From contig CAKSGA010000020.1 in the NCBI GenBank assembly GCA_934454435.1, positions 1 through 26,667 of the forward strand: 26,667 nt of DNA. The letters run 5' to 3'. A program made the translations under genes and the position numbers. How positions within the stretch are numbered: the stretch's first letter is position 1; each line of letters begins with the position of its first letter. The notes under the pieces are model-generated. The model saw only the letters and a list, made by a program, of their open reading frames with translations. It did no database searches and had not been told where the DNA came from. This DNA is from an uncultured Oscillospiraceae bacterium. Its GTDB lineage: Bacteria > Bacillota > Clostridia > Oscillospirales > Ruminococcaceae. Below, one piece after another: positions 7,136 through 14,029 of the stretch.

Positions 7136-8746
7136 ATGATACAGCTGAAAAACAAGATCAACCGAATAACGGCACTGGCTGCGGCTGCGGCGCTTCTCTG
7201 CGGCTGCTCGGCAGTGCCGGACAGGAACATGACCACAACGTCCGCCCCCACGTCAGAGAATACCGCCGAGGAAGCCGGAACGTCCGAGCAGTCCAGCCCG
7301 GACGAGGTCACGGTGAAGAGCTATCCGATAGAGAACGCCGAGTTTTCAGTAAAGCTGAACGCCGAGGGCGGAGCCTTTGACGGGAACGTCCGCACAGATG
7401 GTGATTTTGACGGCAAGGGTTATATCGTGCTTGATGAGGGAGCGAAGCTCCAGCATATCGTCAGCCCTGAAACGTCACAGCATTACTGCGTGGCAGTGGC
7501 TGCGCATTCCTACGGCGGCGCCGTTATAAGGCTCAAGACCGTGAACGAGGTGGTCGGCGCATATTATATCCCGTCTGCGGAGTCCACGGAGTTCACGATG
7601 TTTGCGATAGACCATGTGTACCTCACCGCCGGCGCCGATGTGCTGACTTTCGAGGTCATTTCAGGCAGCGCAGCGCTTGATTATATCACGGTCACGAATT
7701 CCTCCCAGGTGAGCGGAGATGCGTACAATGTCCCGAGGTCCTGCGTGAGCAGCAATACGTCTGTTTCTGCGCTGGGACTGCTGAGGTTCTTCACGGACAA
7801 TTACGGGAAGAAGGTAATTACGGGTCAGTGCGTCAGCCCGGGCTCCAATGCTGAGATAGACGCTGTGGCGAAAGAAACCGGCAGGTCCCCGGCAATGCGC
7901 ACCGGCGACCTGATGTACTGCACCTCTGCGGTCTACGAGAGCAGCAGCGAGATCGCCGACAAGGAAACGGAGCTCGCACTGGAGTGGGGCAGAAATGGCG
8001 GTATAGTTTCCTTTGGCTGGCACTGGTATGCGCCGTCTGAAAGGCCGTCGTATTACGCCGACAGCACCTCGTTCCGCCTTACGGATATCCTGCCGGAGCG
8101 GGATATATCCATGGCGGCTGATGATGAGCTCCAGGCTCTGACAGACAGCGAGATCATAACGCAGGAAGCTGCGGCGCTTGTTCACGATATCGACGCTGTG
8201 GCGGCGGTTCTGACGCAGTTCCGTGCCGATGGAATACCGGTGGTGTTCCAGCCGCTGCCCGACGGTGACAGCTCCATGTACTGGTGGGGCGGCAGTGCGG
8301 AGGACTACAAGAAGCTGTGGAAGCTGGTGTTCGACCGCCTGGACAAGTATCATTCCCTGAACAACCTGATATGGGTGTGGAATGGCAGCAGCGAGGACTA
8401 TTATCCCGGTGACGATTACTGTGACATTATCGGTCAGAGCTTCTATGAGAACAGTTCGTCCAGTTTTGCGGGGAGATTCTCAGTGCTTGCGGAAATGACG
8501 GGGGCTACCCCGAAAATTCTGGCAGTCACTGCATGTGACAGAATGCCGTCGCCGGACCTTATGAACCGTGACAACGCACTGTGGCTGTGGTTCTCCATTG
8601 CGAGCGGAAGCGCCATTATCGACAACCACGGCGACCTTTCTGAGAAGTACAACAGCTGGCAGTCGCTGCATGACTCATATAACGGCACTCTCTGCCTGAC
8701 GCTGGACGAGCTGCCGGATTTTGAGGAATACGCATTCCAGGACTAA
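7136..8746 (+). CDS. GH26-like lipoprotein lacking catalytic residues, with CBM35-like domain
   Basis: A 536-residue lipoprotein. Residues 1-24 end in the lipobox LCGC with C24 as the lipid anchor, followed by a Ser/Thr/Glu-rich linker. Residues about 62-190 resemble a CBM6/CBM35 sugar-binding module. Residues about 210-530 follow the GH26 beta-mannanase fold, with GGIVSFGWHWYAP (288-300), WWGG (383-386), LIWVWNG (411-417) and YYPGDDYCDIIG (422-433). However, the acid/base motif normally RPLHE reads QPLPD (372-376), placing Asp at the glutamate position. The nucleophile motif normally ALTE reads AVTA (463-466). Hydrolysis is therefore doubtful and mannan binding or sensing is likelier. GGAG directly abuts the ATG (7136), which is too close. 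CTG at 7145 would fit that site and keep a normal signal peptide, so the exact start is uncertain. Confidence 0.85.
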   Translation: MIQLKNKINRITALAAAAALLCGCSAVPDRNMTTTSAPTSENTAEEAGTSEQSSPDEVTVKSYPIENAEFSVKLNAEGGAFDGNVRTDGDFDGKGYIVLDEGAKLQHIVSPETSQHYCVAVAAHSYGGAVIRLKTVNEVVGAYYIPSAESTEFTMFAIDHVYLTAGADVLTFEVISGSAALDYITVTNSSQVSGDAYNVPRSCVSSNTSVSALGLLRFFTDNYGKKVITGQCVSPGSNAEIDAVAKETGRSPAMRTGDLMYCTSAVYESSSEIADKETELALEWGRNGGIVSFGWHWYAPSERPSYYADSTSFRLTDILPERDISMAADDELQALTDSEIITQEAAALVHDIDAVAAVLTQFRADGIPVVFQPLPDGDSSMYWWGGSAEDYKKLWKLVFDRLDKYHSLNNLIWVWNGSSEDYYPGDDYCDIIGQSFYENSSSSFAGRFSVLAEMTGATPKILAVTACDRMPSPDLMNRDNALWLWFSIASGSAIIDNHGDLSEKYNSWQSLHDSYNGTLCLTLDELPDFEEYAFQD

Positions 8747-8755
8747 GGAGGACGT

Positions 8756-9115
8756 ATGTTCGGATTTCTTAAAAAAGCAAAAATAGGCAGGACCGAGGAG
8801 GAGAAGCGGGCTGAGAGCCTTCCCATGACCAAGAAGGTGCAGTTTGAGCCGCAGTCCCTAGCGGAAACGGAGCAGCAGCTTGACGGGGATATACGTGCGG
8901 TGCTGGGGTTCAGGCCGGTGAATTATTATGCGACCAAGAACCGCTACCTGCTGTGCACGTTCTGGTATGCGGAGGATCTCTCGGAGATATACATGCGGTT
9001 CGAGCTGCGTGTGGACGACCTTCCGCACGGACATACGAAGATGTATCCTATTGACAAGGTGCTCATGCGGGACATTCTCAGAAAATTCGGTCAGAATATC
9101 AATATCGGGGTGTAA
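8756..9115 (+). CDS. Conserved-looking hypothetical protein, 119 residues
   Basis: I do not recognise this family. The protein is soluble, with no signal peptide or membrane segment. It has a basic N-terminus (MFGFLKKAKIG), a charged stretch to about residue 40, and a mixed alpha/beta region with aromatic motifs (FRPVNYYATKNRYLLCTFWYAEDL) and a C-terminal helix ending NINIGV. The start is well supported by AAGGAGG at 8745-8751. It begins 9 bases after the GH26-like gene and ends 2 bases before the next gene, so the three are surely co-transcribed. Confidence 0.75.
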   Translation: MFGFLKKAKIGRTEEEKRAESLPMTKKVQFEPQSLAETEQQLDGDIRAVLGFRPVNYYATKNRYLLCTFWYAEDLSEIYMRFELRVDDLPHGHTKMYPIDKVLMRDILRKFGQNINIGV

Positions 9116-9117
9116 CT

Positions 9118-9828
9118 ATGGATAAGATTTCACTGCTGGACTGCCCGGTCTGGTTCGATAAGACAAATATGCTTGACGTGCTGTCGCTGGCTGCGGGGCG
9201 GAGTTTCCTCTGCCAGAACAGAATGGGCGGGAAGATAGTCGGCAACGAAAGCTGGGGGCTCGATCCCATGAAAGGCCTGATACGTTTCGGCGACAGGGAG
9301 TTCAATGCGGGAGTTCTCGGCACGGAGTCCGAGATACAGAACACCTGGCTGTGGAGCTGGGCTCACACCGAGAGTGGCCTGCCGGAGAGAACGGTCGCTG
9401 CTTCCAGGCGGGCAAAGCGCTCCCTGCCGGAGCTTCCGGAGTTCCAGACCGGAAAGTTCATGCTGGACGAGCTGCATAACGGTCACGACCTTGCGATCAT
9501 AAGCGTTGGAGCGTCGGAGGAGAACCTCTGCTACTATCGCTGCCCGTATGACGGCGGCGCTGCGTTCGTGACGGTTTCAGGGCTTCCGGAGGAGATATTC
9601 GCTCCGGCGGACGACCGTGAGTTCCTGCGCCAGTATATCGAGATAATCAGCGGGTTCTATTGCGATCATTTCCTGCTTGCCGCAGGATTTCTCCACCAGA
9701 ACGGCACGCCGTTCATTTTTGAGGAGAACATCATCGTTGCGGATTTCGGAGGAAGGAAGATACGCTTTACATTTGAAATGACTGAGGACGACCTTTCAAG
9801 GGTGACGAATATTTCTGAGGTCATATGA
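9118..9828 (+). CDS. Hypothetical protein resembling the DUF6882 family
   Basis: A 236-residue cytoplasmic protein without signal peptide or membrane helices. The pattern of an N-terminal helix, a strand region with IGLD/LGTES-like turns, and the Trp-rich NTWLWSWAHTES at about 74-85 resembles DUF6882 proteins, whose function is unknown. The family assignment is from memory of that motif and is moderate. It is the last gene of the seven-gene unit, 2 bases after the 119-residue protein. Its stop lies 1 base before a perfect bidirectional terminator. Confidence 0.7.
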   Translation: MDKISLLDCPVWFDKTNMLDVLSLAAGRSFLCQNRMGGKIVGNESWGLDPMKGLIRFGDREFNAGVLGTESEIQNTWLWSWAHTESGLPERTVAASRRAKRSLPELPEFQTGKFMLDELHNGHDLAIISVGASEENLCYYRCPYDGGAAFVTVSGLPEEIFAPADDREFLRQYIEIISGFYCDHFLLAAGFLHQNGTPFIFEENIIVADFGGRKIRFTFEMTEDDLSRVTNISEVI

Positions 9829-9829
9829 T

Positions 9830-9861
9830 AAAAAAACGAGCCCATATGGGCTCGTTTTTTT
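9830..9861. terminator. Perfect 32-bp bidirectional terminator
   Basis: Seven A, then ACGAGCCCAT-type stem, then seven T: the whole 9830-9861 segment is its own reverse complement. It gives a GC-rich stem followed by a T-run on both strands. It ends both the plus-strand operon (2578-9828) and the minus-strand hprK-rapZ operon. Confidence 0.95.
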
Positions 9862-9863
9862 AT

Positions 9864-10721
9864 TTACTTCTTGTCAGCGTCCCGGTGGAGCGTTCTGACC
9901 CTCAGCCCCTGTTTTTTCAGGTAGGCTGCGGTCTGTTCCGCAAAGGTGACGCTGCGGTGCTTTCCGCCGGTGCAGCCGTAGGCTATGACCAGACGGCTCT
10001 TTCCCTCGGTGACATAATGCGGTATCAGGAACGTTATCAGGTCGAACAGCTTGTCCCGGAGCTCCCGGGACTGCGGGAAGCTCATTACGTAATCCTGCAC
10101 TTCCTTGTCAAGACCGGTCTTGTGTTTCAGCTCAGGAATGTAGAACGGGTTCGGCAGGCAGCGCACGTCAAATACAAGGTCCGCTTCCAGCGGAGAGCCG
10201 TACTTGAAGCCGAAAGACATGCAGCTGACTATCATTCCGTCAGAAGCCTTTTCCAGAAACAGCCCTGCGATCTGCTCCTTGAGCTGACCTGTGCTGAGGT
10301 TAGTGGAGTCGATTATGTAGTCCGCATTCTCACGTATCTTGCTGAGGAGCTCCGCTTCGGCGTCGATAGCCTTTCCGATGTCGCCGCCGGAAACCTCGTC
10401 CAGCGGGTGCTTGCGGCGGGTCTCCTTATAGCGCTTCATCAGCACTTCACGGGAAGCCTCCAGAAACAGCACCTTTACATCCATGCCACGAACATGGAGC
10501 CTTGTTATGCATTCTTCAAGCTTGAAGAACATCGCACCGCCACGTATGTCAGTGACGATCGCTACCTTGGATATCTCGGAATTGTCGTTGCACATCGCCG
10601 CAAAATCAGGGATAAGCTGCGGCGGCATGTTGTCTATGCAGAAATACCCGATGTCCTCCAGCGCTTTCATGACAGAGGATTTACCCGAACCGGAAAGCCC
10701 GGTGACTATTACAAATTCCAT
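9864..10721 (-). CDS. rapZ: RNase adapter / nucleotide-binding protein RapZ (YvcJ)
   Basis: A 285-residue member of the RapZ/YvcJ family. Walker A is GLSGSGKSS (residues 8-16), followed by the family-typical IGYFCIDNMP and the C-terminal substrate domain with GCTGGKHRSV. In E. coli RapZ senses glucosamine 6-phosphate and controls glmZ RNA; in Bacillus YvcJ hydrolyses nucleotides and its target is less clear. It is the last gene of the hprK operon and starts 13 bases after murB. Its AAAGGAG Shine-Dalgarno site overlaps the murB stop codon. The murB-rapZ pairing fits a role in balancing amino-sugar flow to the cell wall. The usual yvcK-whiA neighbours are missing here. Confidence 0.94.
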   Translation of the reverse strand: MEFVIVTGLSGSGKSSVMKALEDIGYFCIDNMPPQLIPDFAAMCNDNSEISKVAIVTDIRGGAMFFKLEECITRLHVRGMDVKVLFLEASREVLMKRYKETRRKHPLDEVSGGDIGKAIDAEAELLSKIRENADYIIDSTNLSTGQLKEQIAGLFLEKASDGMIVSCMSFGFKYGSPLEADLVFDVRCLPNPFYIPELKHKTGLDKEVQDYVMSFPQSRELRDKLFDLITFLIPHYVTEGKSRLVIAYGCTGGKHRSVTFAEQTAAYLKKQGLRVRTLHRDADKK

Positions 10722-10734
10722 GTTCCTTGCTCCT

Positions 10735-11655
10735 TTAATGACCTGCCGTTCCGTGCTCCCCGAGAATGAGCATTTCGCACTCCAGCTTCACGCCCTTTTC
10801 TTTGAGTACTACCCTGCGGACCTCGTTCACCACTGCCATGACGTCCTCAAAGGTCGCTTTGTCCCGGTTTATGACGAACCCGCTGTGCTTCTCGCTGACC
10901 TGGGCGCCGCCGGAGGTGTACCCTTTAAGTCCGCATTCTTCAATGAGTGCTGCTGCAAAGTACCCTTCAGGGCGCTTGAACGTGCTGCCGCAGCTCGGGT
11001 AGTTCAGCGGCTGCTTGTCGATACGGCGCTGCATGAGGTCGTTCATGCGGGCGGTTATCTCAGATCTGTCGCCGGGGTGAAGCTCCATGGTGACGGAGGT
11101 TATCACGTAGTCTTTCCCGGAAAAAATGCTGCTGCGGTATCCCAGCTGCATATCCGCCGCCTGCATTTCGTGGAGCTCCCCGTCATCGCCGATATAGCGG
11201 CAGGAGCGAACGACGTCCCTCATCTCGCCGCCGTAGGCTCCGGCGTTCATGAACAGAGCCCCGCCTACTGAACCGGGGATCCCGAAAGCGAATTCCAGCC
11301 CGCTCAGCGAAGCGTCCCGGGCGATGACGCAGAGCTTTTGCAGTACAGTGCCCGCCCAGACGGTCAGAGTGTTCCCGCTGAGCTCCGGCGCTGCCCCCGG
11401 CACCAGCCGAATGACCGCTCCCCGATACCCTGCGGAATTCACCAGCAGGTTGCTGCCACGTCCAAGAATGAAATATGGGATATCCTCACGGCGGCAGCAG
11501 CCGACTGCGGCAAGGAGCTTCTCTTCACTGTCAGCGGTCACGAGCCGGTCGCAGGCTCCGCCTATCTTCATGGTGGTGAGCGGCGCCATTGCTGCGTTTG
11601 CTTCACAGGTAACATCGTGTTCCCTGCATATCTCTTCAAGTCGGGTGTAGTTCAA
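10735..11655 (-). CDS. murB: UDP-N-acetylenolpyruvoylglucosamine reductase MurB
   Basis: MurB reduces UDP-GlcNAc-enolpyruvate to UDP-MurNAc with FAD and NADPH, an early cytoplasmic step of peptidoglycan synthesis. At 306 residues it has type II MurB length. Visible motifs are GRGSNLLV (FAD phosphate binding), GIPGSVGGALFMNAGAYGGEM-type loop (GIPGSVGG then NAGAYGGEM), YRSSIF, and the active-site CGSTFKRP with its proton-donating serine. The start is TTG rather than ATG: GGAGG at 11662-11666 lies 6 bases upstream and no better in-frame start exists. It sits between the 66-residue orphan and rapZ. Confidence 0.95.
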   Translation of the reverse strand: MNYTRLEEICREHDVTCEANAAMAPLTTMKIGGACDRLVTADSEEKLLAAVGCCRREDIPYFILGRGSNLLVNSAGYRGAVIRLVPGAAPELSGNTLTVWAGTVLQKLCVIARDASLSGLEFAFGIPGSVGGALFMNAGAYGGEMRDVVRSCRYIGDDGELHEMQAADMQLGYRSSIFSGKDYVITSVTMELHPGDRSEITARMNDLMQRRIDKQPLNYPSCGSTFKRPEGYFAAALIEECGLKGYTSGGAQVSEKHSGFVINRDKATFEDVMAVVNEVRRVVLKEKGVKLECEMLILGEHGTAGH

Positions 11656-11680
11656 GGCAGACCTCCGGGTGGGTGTTTTT

Positions 11681-11700
11681 CAGGCACAACGCTGTGCCTG
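11681..11700 (-). other. Intergenic hairpin between the 66-residue gene and murB
   Basis: CAGGCACA (11681-11688) pairs perfectly with TGTGCCTG (11693-11700) over a 4-base loop. No T-run follows on the minus strand, so it is probably an mRNA processing or stability element within the operon and not a terminator. Confidence 0.4.
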
Positions 11701-11730
11701 TGAAAATCTATGCATGCACTGGCGGCGGTA

Positions 11731-11931
11731 TTACTCAAAGGAGAATACGTTCTCGCCGTCCTCTATCGCAGCATAGACCTTATGGAGCATTTCCTGCGCT
11801 TCGCCATAGATCTCATATTCGGCGAGCTTGATATCCTCGCCGCCGGATACCACGGCGAAAATGGCGTTGCCGTCAATATACAGACGGTCGCTCTCTGCAA
11901 GCACCTTGCCGTCCTGTGACATGTAGTACAT
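11731..11931 (-). CDS. Small hypothetical protein, 66 residues, in the hprK-glcK-murB-rapZ operon
   Basis: A 66-residue acidic, soluble protein of unrecognised family. It begins MYYMSQDGKVLAESDRLYI and alternates strand-like segments with a C-terminal helix region around AEYEIYGEAQEMLHKVY. No cysteine motif, signal or membrane segment is seen. The start is convincing: GGAGA follows directly on the glcK stop codon, which is 9 bases upstream. Because it sits between glucokinase and murB in the same transcript it may take part in the same physiology, but nothing in the sequence shows how. Confidence 0.7.
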   Translation of the reverse strand: MYYMSQDGKVLAESDRLYIDGNAIFAVVSGGEDIKLAEYEIYGEAQEMLHKVYAAIEDGENVFSFE

Positions 11932-11940
11932 AGCTTCTCC

Positions 11941-12900
11941 TTAGTCCGCCAGGGTGTAGAGGAATGCAGCGCCGATGATACCAGCGTCATTGCCGAGCTC
12001 GCAGATGCCGAGCCTGGTGGACTGCTTCGGGTCGATGCTGTAGGCTTCTCTGGCGATTATCTCTTCCAGCGGCTTTGTGAGGTTCTCGCCCTCCTTGCAG
12101 ATACCGCCGCCGATGAGCAGCACTTCCGGCTGGAATGTATTTACGATATTTGTCAGGCCGCAGCCGAGGTAGCTTATGTACATGTCTACCACGTCAGAAG
12201 CCGCCTTGTCGCCGGCACGCCAGCCGTCGAATGCGGTCTTGCCGTCAACGTTGTCTATGCTGCCGGAGCAGATCTCCCACATCTTGCTGTCCTTGTGAGC
12301 TTCCATAGCTTCCCTGGTCATGTTGATGAGGGCGGTGGCGGAGGAGTAAGCCTCGAAGCAGCCCTTCCTGCCGCAGCCGCACTGTCTGCCGCCGTACTGG
12401 ATAACAGTGTGACCCAGCTCTGCACCGCAGAAGTTGAACCCGGTGTAGATCTTGCCGTCAATGATGATACCGCCGCCAACGCCGGTGCCGAGGGTCACTA
12501 CTACAACGTCCCTGTAGCCCTTGCCGGCGCCTGCGAGCACTTCGCCGAATGCCGCTGCGTTAGCATCGTTCTCAACATAGACCTCCTTGCCGAGCCTTGC
12601 GCCCACCAGTGAGCGCAGGTCGGTGTTGCGGAAGCCGAGGTTGCAGGAATACAGCACCACGCCGGTATTCCGGGAAGCGGTACCGGGGGTGCCGATACCG
12701 ATGGAGTTCAGCTCGTCGATGGTCACCTTTGCTTCGTTGAGAGCCTTCCAGACGGTCTCTGCGATGGAGTCTGCGATCTCCTCAGCGGGTCTGGGGAGGT
12801 CGGTCTTGCAGGTCGCCTTTGAAACGATGTTGTAATTTTCATCGACCAGACCTACCTTGATGTTGGTCCCGCCGAGGTCGATACCGATATTATACTTCAT
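11941..12900 (-). CDS. glcK: ROK-family glucokinase
   Basis: A 319-residue ROK sugar kinase, most likely glucokinase (ATP-dependent glucose to glucose 6-phosphate). The N-terminal phosphate motif is GIDLGGTNIKVG (residues 6-17). The catalytic aspartate lies in ENDANAAAFGE, followed by LGTGVGGG. The ROK zinc motif has GHT and CGCGRKGCFE. The protein is complete and of normal length. GGAAGG precedes the ATG. It follows hprK by 37 bases. With cytosolic glucose released by the GH130 phosphorylase on the facing operon, a glucokinase is needed to bring that glucose into glycolysis. ROK kinases vary in specificity, so other hexoses are possible. Confidence 0.9.
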   Translation of the reverse strand: MKYNIGIDLGGTNIKVGLVDENYNIVSKATCKTDLPRPAEEIADSIAETVWKALNEAKVTIDELNSIGIGTPGTASRNTGVVLYSCNLGFRNTDLRSLVGARLGKEVYVENDANAAAFGEVLAGAGKGYRDVVVVTLGTGVGGGIIIDGKIYTGFNFCGAELGHTVIQYGGRQCGCGRKGCFEAYSSATALINMTREAMEAHKDSKMWEICSGSIDNVDGKTAFDGWRAGDKAASDVVDMYISYLGCGLTNIVNTFQPEVLLIGGGICKEGENLTKPLEEIIAREAYSIDPKQSTRLGICELGNDAGIIGAAFLYTLAD

Positions 12901-12937
12901 GGATCTTATACCTTCCTGTGTTAAAATAATTTCGTGA

Positions 12938-13909
12938 TCAGATGTTGAGGTCAGACATGATCTCTTCGCTGTCGGAGTCTATGCCGAGCTGATGGAGCAG
13001 ATCCTTTGCAGCGTTGTAGCCCATCTTCTTCTGACGGTTGTTCATAGCTGCGACTTCGAGGATAACTGCGAGGTTACGTCCGGGCTTTACCGGAATGGTG
13101 AGCAGCGGCACCTTAACGCCGAGAATGGTCATATAGTGGGTGTCCACGCCCATTCTGTCGTAGGTCTTTTCGGGGTTCCAGAGCTCCAGCTCAACTACCA
13201 TGTCGATCTTCTCGTTGAGCTTGACAGCGCCGACACCGAACAGCTGACGTGCATTGATGATACCGATGCCACGCAGTTCCAGAAAGTGGCGGATATTGTC
13301 CGGGGAGCTTCCCACCAGGGTGATGTTGGAAGCCTTCTTGATCTCCACGGCGTCGTCTGCGATAAGCCTGTGGCCACGCTTTACGAGCTCGATGGCAGTC
13401 TCGCTCTTGCCTACGCCGCTTTCGCCGAGTATCAGCACGCCCTCGCCGTATATCTCGATGAGAACGCCGTGGCGGGTGATACGGGGAGCAAGCTGGAGGT
13501 TCAGGAAGTTAACGAGTTTTGACGTGAACACGGAGGTGGACTCCTCAGTGCGCAGCAGTGGCATTTCGTTTGCCTTTGCGCTTTCCAGCAGCTCGGGGAA
13601 TATCTCCAGGTTCCTTGTGACCATCAGTGCGGGGAACTTGTAGCTGAGCAGGTTGTCGATACGTGAGCGGCGCACCTCGGGCTCCAGCGTGTTGAGGTAA
13701 GCCCATTCGGTCTTGCCGAGCACCTGAATGCGCTGCTTGTCGAAGTATTCGTAAAATCCGGCGAACTGAAGTCCCGGTCGGTTTATCTCATGGTCGGAAA
13801 TAAGTGTGTTCTCGCCGTCCTCCGGCATGTAGATGACCTCGAGCTTCTGCTCGTCGATTATCTTCTGGAGGGGGAATGAGAACTCTCTGTTTATCTCGTC
13901 AAACGGCAT
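12938..13909 (-). CDS. hprK: HPr kinase/phosphorylase
   Basis: HprK phosphorylates HPr on serine 46 and removes that phosphate, the central switch of carbon catabolite repression in Firmicutes. The Walker A sequence GESGVGKSETA follows the histidine of TRHGVLIE. HRLIADDAVEI and the HprK signature ELRGIGIINARQLFGVGAV come after. The open frame extends 21 codons upstream to 13972. That ATG is rejected because the promoter -10 box (13961-13966) lies downstream of it, so it would not be transcribed. The ATG at 13909, with AGGAAAGGA in front, gives 323 residues, close to the family norm. It is the first gene of a five-gene operon with glcK, the 66-residue gene, murB and rapZ. Confidence 0.94.
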   Translation of the reverse strand: MPFDEINREFSFPLQKIIDEQKLEVIYMPEDGENTLISDHEINRPGLQFAGFYEYFDKQRIQVLGKTEWAYLNTLEPEVRRSRIDNLLSYKFPALMVTRNLEIFPELLESAKANEMPLLRTEESTSVFTSKLVNFLNLQLAPRITRHGVLIEIYGEGVLILGESGVGKSETAIELVKRGHRLIADDAVEIKKASNITLVGSSPDNIRHFLELRGIGIINARQLFGVGAVKLNEKIDMVVELELWNPEKTYDRMGVDTHYMTILGVKVPLLTIPVKPGRNLAVILEVAAMNNRQKKMGYNAAKDLLHQLGIDSDSEEIMSDLNI

Positions 13910-13960
13910 ATGATTATTCCTTTCCTGTAACAGATCTGCGGTACATGATACCACAATTAT

Positions 13961-13989
13961 ATTATACAACAATGCGCAGATTATTTCAA
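13961..13989 (-). promoter_or_regulatory. Sigma-A promoter of the hprK-glcK-murB-rapZ operon
   Basis: On the minus strand TTGAAA (13984-13989), 17 bases, TATAAT (13961-13966). The predicted start near 13954 leaves a 45-base leader before the hprK ATG at 13909 and excludes the longer N-terminus. No clear cre site was seen. Confidence 0.87.
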
Positions 13990-14029
13990 GATATTTTGTG
14001 AAATTTTAGCGGGGGTTTACATTCTGTTT

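Noticed and set aside
9825..10769. 314-residue plus-strand ORF opposite rapZ
   Set aside because: It is antisense to an intact RapZ with all motifs and has no start signal; it reflects GC-rich codon bias.
13910..13972. Longer N-terminus for HprK
   Set aside because: The promoter -10 box lies inside it, so that ATG would not be transcribed.
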